Positions 1 to 21,469 of a stretch of DNA of 64,000 bases are shown piece by piece (the first letter of the stretch is position 1; the number at the start of each line of letters is the position of its first letter). The notes below the pieces were generated by a model, which worked only from the letters and a program-made list of their open reading frames with translations, searched no databases and was not told the origin of the DNA. Source of the stretch: Anas platyrhynchos (Eukaryota; Chordata; Aves; Anseriformes; Anatidae); NCBI RefSeq assembly GCF_047663525.1, contig NC_092593.1, positions 20,618,001 to 20,682,000 of the forward strand, written 5' to 3'. The translations under genes and the position numbers were made by a program.

Positions 1-338
1 TCCCTTGCTTGCATGTGTATGGAGCACTGAAGGAGGATTACTGCCTACAGTCAGGGAGTTTGGTGATATGCTAGCTATGTATTGTGAGCAGATAGATAAA
101 ATCAACTTTTGGGGATATTCAGCTTATTTAGCATATTGGTGATATGCAGATGCACACTGACACAACTTCTGGCTTACCAGAGTGGAATTTAAGCAGTTAC
201 AGACCTCAGTGACCCCACTAAGAGACAATGTATTCAAGATACTAGCCATATTAATGTTAACAAAAATGCAGTCAACATAGCCTTAAGTTAAATTCATATT
301 AAGTTAAATTCATATTCTGTCTGTGCATACAATTTCAG

Positions 339-3300
339 GGCTTGCCAGGCCTTCCTGGGATTCCTGGTGAACAAGGCCCTGATGGAATTGGACTACCAGG
401 ACCTAAGGTACAGACCTTAACTTCTAGAAAAGTAAATGCATACATACACTCCATGCAGATATACTTCCTACCCAGTCACCGTTGGAGTATTTTTTTCATA
501 CAGCTTTAACTTACTTGTCAGTATATAAAAGGTAGCTTCCATTGCAGATCTTCAAGCTTCAGTTCAGAACTCATCTTGGTGCTGACTGTAGGATTACCTG
601 AATTATACAGGCAATTGACAGATTGAGTGCAGCTATTTAAACATACCTCCTTTATCTTAAAAGGAGAAATGTCTTTTTTCCATTCTCCTCAAACTGCTAG
701 CTGTCTGAAGGCACTCACAGGAAAAGTATGTTAGAGCAGTGCCAATGTGCACATCAAGTATGATCCAACTCTGACAAGCAAGAAAGCAAAAAGATTTTTG
801 TTGGCTTGGAGGAACTGTAGTTCATTTTATGATATGGGAATTGTAATTTATCTGTAACTTGCCTGACTGTACATGTCTTGGGTATGTTTAGGCCATTGTT
901 AAAATCCATTATCTTTCTCATCTTGTCTGCAGTATTCATGGTTTAGCTCTGTTTAGACTTACACTGTGCTTTTCAGCAAATCTCTCTTTGTCCTGTTTGA
1001 GCACAACAGATGCTGAGAATTCTAGAAATCAAACTTTGATATTCACTAATTTTTTAAAGTATCAATTTTCAGGGTGATCCCGGTAGTAGAGGACCAATTG
1101 GTCTCCCAGGACCCCCAGGAGAAGGCCTGCCAGGACCAAAAGTAAGCTATTTAAACAATTACATCTCCCATATCTATTAAAAAAAAAAAAAAAAAGTATA
1201 GAATGTGATCATGCATACACATCTTTATGTTTTCTGTCTTCACACTTCACTAGAAATAAATAATCCAACAGATAACTAAGGAATATAGTGTCTTTAATTT
1301 GTAGAAAATCAAAAATGTTTCTGTTAACCTGACATAAACCATGGCCTCTTCCCTATTGCAGAGGATAAATAAATGATAAGCTTGCATGAAGAAAACATGC
1401 AGCTCCTGCAAACAGTACCTCCAATTTAGTAGCAAAAATTTCTTCAGATCTAGCATTTTTCCAGACCTAGGATTAATGGACTAGTAAGCACTTAGCAGTG
1501 TCTTGCCTTTCTTAGTCTTAAAGCTGTAGGCAAACTGCTGAGCTCTTCCAGAATTCTTTTTTTTCTTTTCTTTACTGTATGAAGTAAATCAATAATAATC
1601 TAATGTAATATATAATTATAATATACATCCTGAAAAAATGCCAGGAAATAATAAGAAGCCATTTTCCTTATGAAACCTCCCAAAATGGAAAATTCATGCT
1701 CTTCCAGCTTGACTTCAGAAGTCTATTAATTCAAAAAGCTGTTTCAGGATGTGAATGTGAATATAAGAGAAATGAACTGGGACAAAAGGAAGGATTTCAC
1801 AACATCAGGATGTATCACCTGTACAATGTGTCTTGCTGGTCCTGGACTGTACACATTGGCCTGCAGGCTAGGTTTATGGCTAAGTGGTGGTACAGCACCA
1901 ATCCCACCTGTGCTAGGCATGAATACAGGATCCTTACAAATGAGAAAACTGAGAATTTCATGCAAGGCCACTGGATTTGCAATACAGGTATAAAATTAAT
2001 ACTATACTGCATGCATTCTGATTACTTCCTGTGGAAAACATATGGAACTGGAACATTTTCTCTAAATTCTTTAAAATATTTTCTCTAAGTTCTTTAAAAA
2101 ATGAGCTTATAAATTAGCAACAAGAGAGTATTTGTAATGCCACATTACTGTGTATGTTTGCAGGTCTGACGCTGTAAGCTTAGTGGTGATGAAAGATACC
2201 ACATCATTTAGGAAATTATAATCCTCTCTTAAATCATAATTCAGTCCTCAGTGTCCCACCAATACAAACCATCCTTCAGTGCAACGCTCATCTCAAACAG
2301 CAAGGTGATTCATGTTCTCTGACCATAAGGTCCAGAGTAACTCCTTTGAAGTATCAACTGGATTTAAATAATCTGATAAAGGATAAAAAAAAATATTTAT
2401 CAGCCAGAGCAACTTTATCCTCACTACTTATAAAAAGATATTAATGTCGCAAAGGACTGACAGGAAATTACATGGTGGTACAACAAATTATTGTGCGATT
2501 TTATTATGAATATTGTACTTAACATGCAGGGTTTCTCTCTAGGGAGCCACAGGACGCCCAGGGCCACCTGGCTCATTGGGACCTCCTGGTGAAGGCATTC
2601 AAGGAATTAAGGTAAGATGACTCTCTTATACTGTGTCTTCAGTATTTAACCTGTGCTGAGTTTTCAGTCTGACCATCACAGTATTAAGGAATCAACAGAG
2701 TGCACACTGTTATCACTTATATGGCAACAGAACCTGAGGTTGGACAGTGAGAAAGATAATTTAAGCACCTACAAAGTATGTTCTGTCTCTACTGCTGCAA
2801 ACAAGCCCAAAGGTGTGTGGACTGGGGGAGGAGAAAGCAGGGACATCTTTTAAGAGGGAAAGATAGACTCACAAAATGAACCAGAATGAAAAATATTATT
2901 TATCCTCTTCCCAGGTCTTTCATACCCACAGAGACAGCTTGAAGTAGTTACATGAATTACCACCTGTGGTAGAGAAACATTCTCCATCCTGAATCTGTGT
3001 GTAATGTTTCATTTCCCCTGTACTTTGCACTTTTATGTGAAACATGTATCAGATGAGACGGATTCAAAAGGCAAAAAGAAAGAAAAGGGGAACAAGAAGG
3101 TATAAAGTGGGATGGAAAGAGAGAACAGGAAAATTAGAACAGATAATGATCATGCAGTTTTCAAATATTGTATGTTATACACATTATATAGTAGAGTAGA
3201 CATACTGCTGAACACACTTGTTAAAATGCAGTTGAAACACTTCCTCTTTGAACATTTAAAAATAACGCATGATGAGTGACTATGTAGTGTTAATATCATT

Positions 3301-6300
3301 AACCTGGATTATCATTAGGGGGAACAAGGAATTCATGGAATGCCAGGACCACGAGGCCCTCCTGGAGAAGGGCTTTTGGGACAGAAGGTATGGTACCTAA
3401 ATCAGAGATAATGTCTGAGCCCCAAACCAACATACTGAAAATGCTCAGTACAGTCAGCTCTCACTAAAGGCATGTGAATTCTGTGAAAAGGGAAAACCCC
3501 AGCCATTCACGTGACCCTTTTAATATTTTATATTAATTTCCATGTTGCATATGTTAATATCATGTGAGGCTTATCTGCTAATGCAGCTAAAAGAAATACA
3601 GATATTGGTTTTAATATTGTCGACTTTCATTTGCCCACAGAGTTATGCAATATTTGGGGATTACACTAGTGCTAAGACAAATGTGTGTTGAAATCAGTTT
3701 TTGGATGTGATCACATCAGTTTATAAAAAATATACAAACTCCCATAGCCTAGCAAAAATCAAACCCGAAGGCACTAATTCCTTTGTTTGCTAACCTAAGC
3801 ACCTTTTCTGGGCCAAAAGGTTTCTCAGAATATTTCCATTACTCATTCCAAATACATCCCCCACCTTTCTTCTCAATTTCCCTATGGTTATCTTAGTTTT
3901 CTCAGACACATACTCATGTTCATCATTCAGTATCCTATGAGACCCTTCTGTCTACATAGACTTGTTTGGGATGGTTCATTTTTCAAACTACTTCAGCTAT
4001 TATTCCCATGAAAATGCTTACCCAATAGTACAACTTCTTCACAAAATTCAAAAACTGTGAAAAATGTAATAAAAAAATTACTTACACTTTCTATCTGGTT
4101 ACCTACATGGCTTCAAAGGGAGATCGAGGAGCTTCAGGTGAAAAGGGGAAAAAAGGAGACAAGGGCAATGTGGGTGACCCTGGTTTAGCTGGAGAACCTG
4201 TGAGTAATTCAGTTTTATCGTGTCTGTTTTCTTAACTGCTCAAAACTAAAGCTGAGTTATGCATTTTTCTTGCTGTTTAACTACTCATAATCTAAAATAC
4301 TTAAGAAACTGAAAATATGAAAACATATAAAAGCACAAAGAAGACATTTCTGTTCTGAGTACCTCAATCACAAAACACGGGTTCCTTCTTGAGGCAGTGA
4401 AAGCCAACAGGTGTGTTTTAAGAAGAAAGCTATGTGGTTCTATTCTATGGCAACCAAGCAACTGTAGGTTGAAGCTGACGTACTGATGAAAGAAGGCAAA
4501 ATGGTAACTTCTGCTGATGGAATGGCCCCCAAAAGCCAAACAAAAACATGTAAAACAAAACATGGTACCCTTCTATTCTGGCATTTGCATACTATTAAGT
4601 ATACATAACCCAAAATTCAGTGACTCAATGGGAGACTTGAGGTCATCCACTATGCATAAAGACCTTACCATCTTTCCAGTGGTGCAGATATGGTAGGTAC
4701 AAGCTAGTATCACAAGAACACTTTTTTCTAGCAGAAGTTCTTATTGACTACATATTAATTCAATAATGGTACTGATGAAGTAATATTCTGAATAGCAGTC
4801 TTACTAACAAATTGTAGTAGCTTAATTAATGATCACTGTTACAGGGCAAAACTGGACCAAAAGGAGACCAAGGCCTCACAGTAAGCAAATTCCTTTCTTT
4901 AAATTCCATCAGAGCAAGATTATAAACAAAACACAAGGTATGACCAATTAAAATGCAACCTACATAAATTATTATAGGAAGGGTTTTCTGACTAGGTGTA
5001 GCTCAATAATAATATAGAAAGAAAAGCTTCTGATTTTTTTTTTCATCTGCCTCATGCTGATATGGAATTTAAAATTCCTGGTGATTTTACTTCTCTCTCT
5101 TCTTTATGTTCTTTTGCAGTTAGTGTTAGACAAGCCAGGTGTGTACCTGCTGCAAGGAAGCTTTTTAAAACAGTAATCAAGAGTCTAAAGAGCAAAGATC
5201 TTCAAACCTGTCATGGTCTATCATGCCTTGGGCCTTAATTATACTCCTGCTAAACATCAATTGCACAAGGCCCAAATTCAGCATGTCAGTGAGGTTTGTG
5301 GCAGAAGCTATTTGCAGTGGCAAAAGGCTGTATTTGAAAGACTGACTCAGTGCCAAATGAGTCCTACCACTTCAAAACATATAATAAATGATTGCTCTAG
5401 TAATAAAGAAAGTTTTGTTTGCATGTCACTGAGGCTATCACTTCTCTGAACAGACAACTCTGAAGAAAACAGCTGGTTTTAGTGCTGAAAGCTGGGTAAT
5501 ACAGTGGGCCAGGTACACTAGTGTTCACAAATCTCAATTCCATTCTGACTTGGCACTCTCACATGCCAGCTCACTAAAAGCAGCATGTTTCCTGAAGCTG
5601 TGTCTACTTCTCCACTCCCTATTGTTTTTAAGAGCAAAGGAATATCCAATTTATTTAGATTCTGAAATTTGAATGGGTTTTGACTTCAAGTTTTAATGAG
5701 AACCACATCATCAAACATTCTTTACAATAATAGCAGTTAATTGTTTTACATAGAGGTGTTTCTGTTTTGTCACGTTTATGATTCTTATATGCCATACAAA
5801 ATATCTCATTGTAAAATGTGGAACTTATTCCAGTTTTGGGAGGATCGGATTTGAAAGTTAAACACTAAGGTTCTTTGTGGACGCAGATACTCAACAAAAA
5901 CAAAATCTTTGGTAGCATCAATGCTATGCATTATTTGAAAGAGGCAAATGGTACAATATTTTTATATGTATTTTTTTCATATCCAGAGAGAAGATATAAT
6001 TAAATTAATTAAAGAGATATGTGGTAAGTTTTTTATTTCAGACTCTGTTTTTCTTTGTAAAACTTGCATTCTTCTCCTTTCCAAAAGGATACCAAGTCAT
6101 TGTGATCTGTTATTTTTTATTATTATTTTTCCTTTGCAGGTTGTGGTATTAAGTGTAAGGAAATTCCTATGGAGCTTGTATTTGTGATTGACAGCTCTGA
6201 GAGTGTCGGACCAGAAAATTTTGAGATTATCAAAGACTTTGTAACAGCTTTAGTAGAAAGAGTAACTGTAGGCAGAAACGCTACCAGAATTGGCCTTGTA

Positions 6301-9300
6301 CTATACAGTTTAGAAGTTCGGCTAGAATTTGATCTCAACAAGTACACAACTCAACAGGATGTCAAACAAGCAATTAGAAAAATGCAATACATGGGAGAAG
6401 GCACTTACACAGGAACTGCTATCCGTAAAGCAACCCAGGAAGGATTTTTAGGTGCTCGAACAGGAGTGCGAAAAGTAGCTATTGTGCTAACAGACGGCCA
6501 AGCAGACAAGAGAGAAGCAGTGAAACTAGACATTGTTGTTCGAGAGGCTCACGCAGCAAACATCGAAATGTATGCGATAGGAATTGTAAATACTTCAGAT
6601 CCAACACAGGCCGAGTTTGTGCATGAATTAAATCTGATTGCTTCCGATCCAGACAGAGAACATATGTATCTCATCGATGACTTTAATACCCTGCCAGGTG
6701 CGTTCACTGCAGCTTTATTCTGCATTATATCTGATGCTTCTCAGAACAGAGGAAAAAAAATACGTTATCTTTGTTGAAATCATATTTTGATGCTGATCAG
6801 GATTAGTTCAAAGGTGCAAAATAACAGGATCTTGGAGATAAAAATTTCCTTCTTTTAAGTTGTCATGGTGAAGTCAATGAAATATCATGCCAACAGGGGA
6901 TGTTGCCTACAGGCTAGGAAAGCAGTCATTTAAACTAGCTTTCTAAGCTGAGTAAGTGCTCATGCACGAGATCTGCTGGAGTTGAAACCAGTATCTAATG
7001 CTGGGGTAAATTCTAATTATTTACTTTCATTTCAATACCCCATTCTCATTGGGTTATTCATGTGAGTAAAGTAAGCACTTTCCCACTACCAACTAGTAGT
7101 TGGTACTAAGCTTAAATGAACAGCCCTAGTGAGTTCACCATATTTTGGATCATGTAGAGGACTTAAAAACTGGCGATTTTGTGATAATAAAATACACAGT
7201 TTAGAGAGCTTGGAGTCATCTTCTTAGATGCATATAAATAATCCAAAGGAGTACTAGATTTTATGCACATTATTTACATGTATAAATAATCCAAATTCAA
7301 AAATCCAATTAATTTCTGTGTATGATGGGGTTTTCTACTTCTTTTAAACAGCTCTGGAGTCCAAATTAGTCAACCAGTTCTGTGAAGATGAACATGGTAC
7401 CTTAATATACAATCGTAATGGAAACGGTGCAAGCATAAGCGGACCATCTTTACATTTAGTATCTTCAAGTTCTTCGTATTACATGCTTCAGAACAACAAT
7501 GTTAATGGGCAATCACTTTCAGCACAGACACCTGGAGTAGCCACTGCAGAAAGTCCTCTGGGACTTGGTGATCTTCCTCAACCATTAGTCCCGGTATGAA
7601 AATTCAGCAAGTTTAATGAGCAAAAGTTTTTGATGTATTTCTTACTCTGCTGCCTGATGCAATATACAACTTTTCCCTTACTTTTTTCCAAGATAGGTAC
7701 TGTAGTAGGTCCTTTCATTTGCTCTACTTGGAGCTGGCTGTTCTGAATACATGTTCAGATATTGCAGGCAGACAGTTATCTAATGGCCACAATTTATTCC
7801 TGAAACTGTTACAAATATTATTATTGCTGTGTTTAATACAGCTATATTTGTGTCCCAGTGGGAAAAATAACCTTATTAAAGTGAAATTGCAGTAATAATT
7901 AACTTTAAAAATAGTCATTAAACTCAACTGAAACATGCATGCTAAAGTTTCTAATAAAATTCTGAAAAAAATGAACTGAAAACAGAAACAAAAAACATGT
8001 TTAGGATTGACAGCTGTCCTGGTAAACCAATCCGGTGAGGTTAAAATCCTGATTCTTAACACTGCAGTCTGGGCAAATGGGAAGGAAAAACATTAGAAAA
8101 CCTAAGCAGTGCAGGGCCTGTTCATTTTGAGACACTGCACAATATCTGTAAAGGAAAGAAAATCAAATGTTTATTTCAGACCAAAGTACCTCCTGTGGTA
8201 GTTTATGAAGCTTATGAAGAGGAATTAGAGGAAGAGGAACAATCATCTTTGCTAACAGTGGACACTAGAGGTATTATCATTGTTAATATCTCCAACTTCT
8301 AGTTACTTTTGGCTGATGAAAAAAAAAAAGCCTCATGTTGTTTCTTTTTACTTGCAGCCATATCATCATTGCCACCATCAGATGAAGTGCTGACTCATTC
8401 AACTGCAGGGCTCATACCAAGGCCAGGTTATAGATCCTAACTAATTTTTCATTTTGTTCTCTCTTATCACGATACTAACTTTATAAGGCTTTAAATCAGA
8501 GTCTCTCTGTTGGGCCTATCCACTCTGAAGATTTCATGAGCCCATGCTGTGGAAAAGAAGCCACTTCAGGATTTTATTGCAGATGTAGCTGTAATTCTTC
8601 ACCAGCCTGTTGGCCAGTTCTCATCTCCCCAAGTGCCAAACCTCACTGTTCATTTTATAGCAGAAGCAGACTGAGCTGATAAATGGCACCGGCATCAAAG
8701 AGAAACGTAGCACTAGCTGAGGTGGGCCAGTAAGCATGGAATTCTTCAACCAGAAAGGGTTGGTCTGCAGAGATAGGAGGCTGCATTAAAGAGAGAGAAG
8801 ATGCAGCACAATGATTTCAGAATTGGAAAGATTTCTCTTTCAGAAGAGAAATAAGGAAAGAATTTGAAGCCATTTGAAGGAAAATACAGTAATTAGCTAA
8901 CCACTCAAAGGGTTCATTCTTTTCAGATGAAATATCTTAATGTATTCTGTTCATCACTTTGGGGGTTCAGATGTTTGAGTTCCAGTAAGAATGTATTATG
9001 ATTAAACAACATCATAATAGACTGTATGTTTCCTGGGAACATGGGCACGACTAACCCAGAGGCTTTATATTCTAATATTTTATTTTATTTAAGTTTCCAG
9101 ATACTGGATGCAAATGACACATACAGAACACTGATATCACAATATTAAACTTGAAGGGAAAATGTTTTTCTCATGGTATTATAGTGAGTGAGACTGGCAA
9201 GTCACAATTCTCTAATGTGTATCTGTAGGTTGCCACTATTTTAATGCCTCTGCTCCCACACCACAAAAAGAACTAGTGTCAAAACCAAAGCAATGCACTG

Positions 9301-10293
9301 CAGAAAGTTGATGGTCACACTTATGGTCTGAAAATAGTTGATGGAAGTCTTTGGACGGCACTTTTGTTTTGCTCACAAGATTTGTTGCTGATTATTAGAT
9401 TTTAAGATTTAGATGTCAAAATAATCAGATAAATACTGTTTGCTCATTTTGTATGGGGAGTCGTAACACTATTATTTTTTAAGTTATTAGAACCATGTCA
9501 GAAAAGAGGCAGTTTAGTTAATGACCTATTAAGATGCGCTAATATCATTAGAAGTTAATCTTAAATGGTTACATAATATCAGCAGCGAAAAAAAAAAAAG
9601 TTCAAAAGTTAAAAATTAAGCAGTGCAATTGATTTTTACACACTCAGCTGTGTTTGTTCCTTTTTCTTTCTTTTTTTAGAAAGCGTTCTGGACCTCCAAT
9701 GCAAGTTAAGGCTGGATCAAGGGCCATGCCGTGTTTATATCATAAAATGGTATTATGATAAACAAGCCAATGCTTGTGCTCAGTTTTGGTATGGTGGCTG
9801 TCATGGGAATGCAAATCGTTTTGAGAGTGAAGAGGAATGTAGAGAGGCTTGTGTATTTTCTTCTGGAGGTAAGAATTTGTATCTGTCTCTACATTAATAG
9901 TTAGCAAGTCATTAATTTGCTACTTGCTATAAATCATACACTATTGTTCTGGTTTAATTATGGAGTATGTAAAATTAAACCCACTAATTTAAAGAATGTT
10001 AAGATTGTGAAGTTGTATACTCACTAACTAGAAAAACATCTAGCTATGCGTGTTGTATGATGTAGTATAACAAAATACCAAATTTTCATCACTATCAAAA
10101 GTAATCATTTCCTTTTTACCAAGATTCAGTAACATCAGTATAGCACTTGCGATACTAACTGCCCTGCCTTCTAAATACTACCGTTATAATCACCAACTAT
10201 ATTTCATTTTAATTTATCAACATGGCTTCGGGAAGCAATCTTTGGTCATTAAAAATCACATAATTTCTCTTCTTCATTACAGAAACCCAATAG
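339..10293 (+). CDS. COL28A1-like: Type XXVIII-like collagen alpha chain (3' part, 13 exons in window)
   Basis: Extracellular-matrix collagen; the N-terminal part lies before the window. Coding exons: 339-407, 1073-1141, 2543-2611, 3319-3387, 4119-4199, 4845-4880, 5987-6023, 6140-6697, 7352-7593, 8180-8270, 8358-8426, 9680-9868, 10283-10293 (stop TAG). All joins keep frame and give 529 residues plus stop. Order: Gly-X-Y helix (exons 1-6), a short Cys-containing hinge (REDIIKLIKEICGCG), a VWA domain, a linker of about 130 residues with an acidic stretch (YEEELEEEEQ), and a C-terminal Kunitz domain ending shortly before the stop. Helix, VWA and Kunitz in this order with an imperfect helix is the type XXVIII plan. 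Human COL28A1 is on 7p, whereas the neighbours here are 2q31 genes, so a paralogue (COL28A2-type) is possible. Class is certain; orthology is inferred. Confidence 0.9.
6140..6697 (+). CDS. COL28A1-like: VWA-domain exon of the type XXVIII-like collagen
   Basis: A single 558-nt exon carries nearly the whole von Willebrand factor A domain. The metal-binding MIDAS is intact: DSSES matches DxSxS, the later Thr lies in GEGTYTGTAI, and the Asp in LTDGQAD. Two N-glycosylation sequons are visible (NAT and NTS). The exon enters in phase 1 from the 37-nt hinge exon and leaves at a GTGCGT donor inside the codon after NTLP. The open frame runs on to 6777 in the intron, but joining to 7352 continues the domain as ALESKLVNQFCEDE, which is the expected family sequence. 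The domain is expected to bind matrix partners. Confidence 0.93.
9680..9868 (+). CDS. COL28A1-like: Kunitz-domain exon of the type XXVIII-like collagen
   Basis: One exon encodes a full Kunitz/BPTI module with all six cysteines in family spacing (LQC, GPC, NAC, GGC, EEC, EAC) and the YGGC core. The residue after the second Cys, the P1 position of inhibitory Kunitz domains, is Arg, followed by Val at P1'. The exon is flanked by phase-1 introns on both sides, the usual arrangement for a shuffled Kunitz module. Only three codons plus stop follow in the last exon. Protease inhibition is possible from the Arg but unproven; many collagen Kunitz domains are inactive. Confidence 0.92.
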
Positions 10294-10880
10294 TTGGCAT
10301 GAATTCTACAGATTCTTCACTTTCTTTAAGGAAAAGTATTCTGACAAACCCAATTTTAATATTTCAAGCACAAAATATCTGTCTCCAAGTGACATTCATG
10401 TCACTACTCAGAGGTTACTAGATAAACACAGTAAATGCATCAGTTTGTTCCCTACGCACTTTCCAGGTCACAAGACAAGGAGGTAGTTGAGCTATTCACC
10501 TCTCCCAACCACATGCTTGTTAGATTTTGCCCTTTTATCTGTAAGCTCTCCTCTGTTACCTTTAACTAGAAAGATACATGAAAAATGCAGTTGTAATACT
10601 TCCACAAATTTATGAGTGACTGCACCAGTAGCTGACATCAGTAAGTTAGGTTAGTTCATGTTCAAAGTGGTTCTTGGCATGTTGTTCCTCTACTAAAAGT
10701 CCTAATTTTTAAATGCATTTTAGTATTTTATTTCTTAAAAACTCTTAACTTATGTTGAAATCTTCAAATGCTGTGTAGTTTATTCTTTATTGCTTGTCAC
10801 TACCATATTGCTTTTTACATTTATGTCTGCCTTTATATAATGTATTATTACTTGTATTATGTGCTTAAAAGCTTGTTTCT

Positions 10881-10886
10881 AATAAA
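10881..10886 (+). terminator. Poly(A) signal of the collagen gene
   Basis: AATAAA lies about 590 nt after the TAG stop and is the first canonical signal downstream. It would give a 3' UTR of roughly 610 nt starting at 10294. No other feature is visible in the UTR. Confidence 0.6.
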
Positions 10887-10905
10887 ACATTTCTGTTTTT
10901 ACTGC

Positions 10906-11449
10906 CAGGACAGTGTGTTTAATAGTACCCTTACAGAAATAGAAACTTACCTCACTCTACACTCACATTCAATCATGCTCCTGATGATGTAACAGGATTT
11001 TTGCCTCAATCTGTAATGAGACCAAACAGCACAGATTGGGCACTCCTGTGTAGGAAGACAGAATTTTCTTCCCTGACTATTTTTCTCCTCAGCCGTGCCC
11101 TGCTCACCCCAGTCAGGTGGGGCAGTGGGTGCAAGGAGCAGGATAGGCGGGCCTTTGTGCACCTTGTCATGACTTGACACTTGTCACTACTTGAGGGAGC
11201 TTGTTGCAACTTCCAGGCTGGCTGTAGCGGGCTCAACACAAATTGAAGGGCTGCTCTGAGAAAAAACCTGTCAACGGCCAAGTTTATTCCCTGGATTCGT
11301 GCTTTAGTCGGATCTTTTGGGGGGAGCGGGTAAGTGCTCACTGAAGCACGCTCAGCTGGATACACTTTTGGAGTTACTCTGAAGCAGTAGTTTCACACAC
11401 CCTAGCTTAAAACGACAAAAAGCAAACTTAGGGCTGTAACACAAAGGGG
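10906..11449. other. Intergenic gap between collagen 3' end and BBS5
   Basis: About 540 nt in which GC content rises toward the BBS5 island. The open frames on the minus strand have no recognisable domains and no conserved-looking start. No gene is called here. Confidence 0.6.
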
Positions 11450-11847
11450 TTACACAGAGCCTAGGCCCCCCGGCTGCACAGGCTGTGTCTGGGGCTGGCT
11501 CCAGCAGCTCCCTTTTATCTGGCTCCAGTGCTCCCTCAGCACACGGCCATTACCAAGCACCAGCCGCTGCGTGTCCAGCGGCCCGAGGCGCTCTGCCTTC
11601 CCCCACAGAGCGCCCACAGGCGGCTTCTGAGGCCGGGCAGTAACATCGGGGAGCGGGGCTGGCAAACGGTCCTCGAAGCTCCCTCACGGCCCGTTCCCGC
11701 CCGGCCCCTCACAGCCCGGGCAGGCGGCAGAGCAGGCCCCGCCCCCGCCATCACCCATCCCGAGCGCTGCGGGAGCGCGAAGCACCGCCCCCGCTGCCGC
11801 GGCGCCGCGCCGCCTCGCCGGAGGGAGATCGACAGCCGGCAGCAGCC

Positions 11848-21414
<9,567 letters not shown>

Positions 21415-21445
21415 TTGAGATCGTTATGTATTTGTTTCCCAACCA

Positions 21446-21451
21446 ATTAAA
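21446..21451 (+). terminator. BBS5: Candidate poly(A) signal of BBS5
   Basis: ATTAAA 31 nt after the BBS5 stop is the nearest plausible signal and implies a very short 3' UTR. A later AATAAA near 22785 is an alternative end. Confidence 0.4.
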
Positions 21452-21469
21452 CATTTAGCTCTTATTGAT

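Noticed and set aside
1920-1970. Possible MIR fragment (ACAAATGAGAAAACTGAG)
   Set aside because: The match to the MIR core is too short without flanking similarity to call.
6169-6777. Uninterrupted 202-codon frame as a separate gene
   Set aside because: It is the VWA exon (to 6697) plus intron read-through; the donor at 6698 and the acceptor at 7351 rejoin the family sequence in frame.
11199-11206. GTTGCAAC as an RFX X-box upstream of BBS5
   Set aside because: The half-sites overlap without the required spacing and it lies about 640 nt from the ATG, outside the island core.
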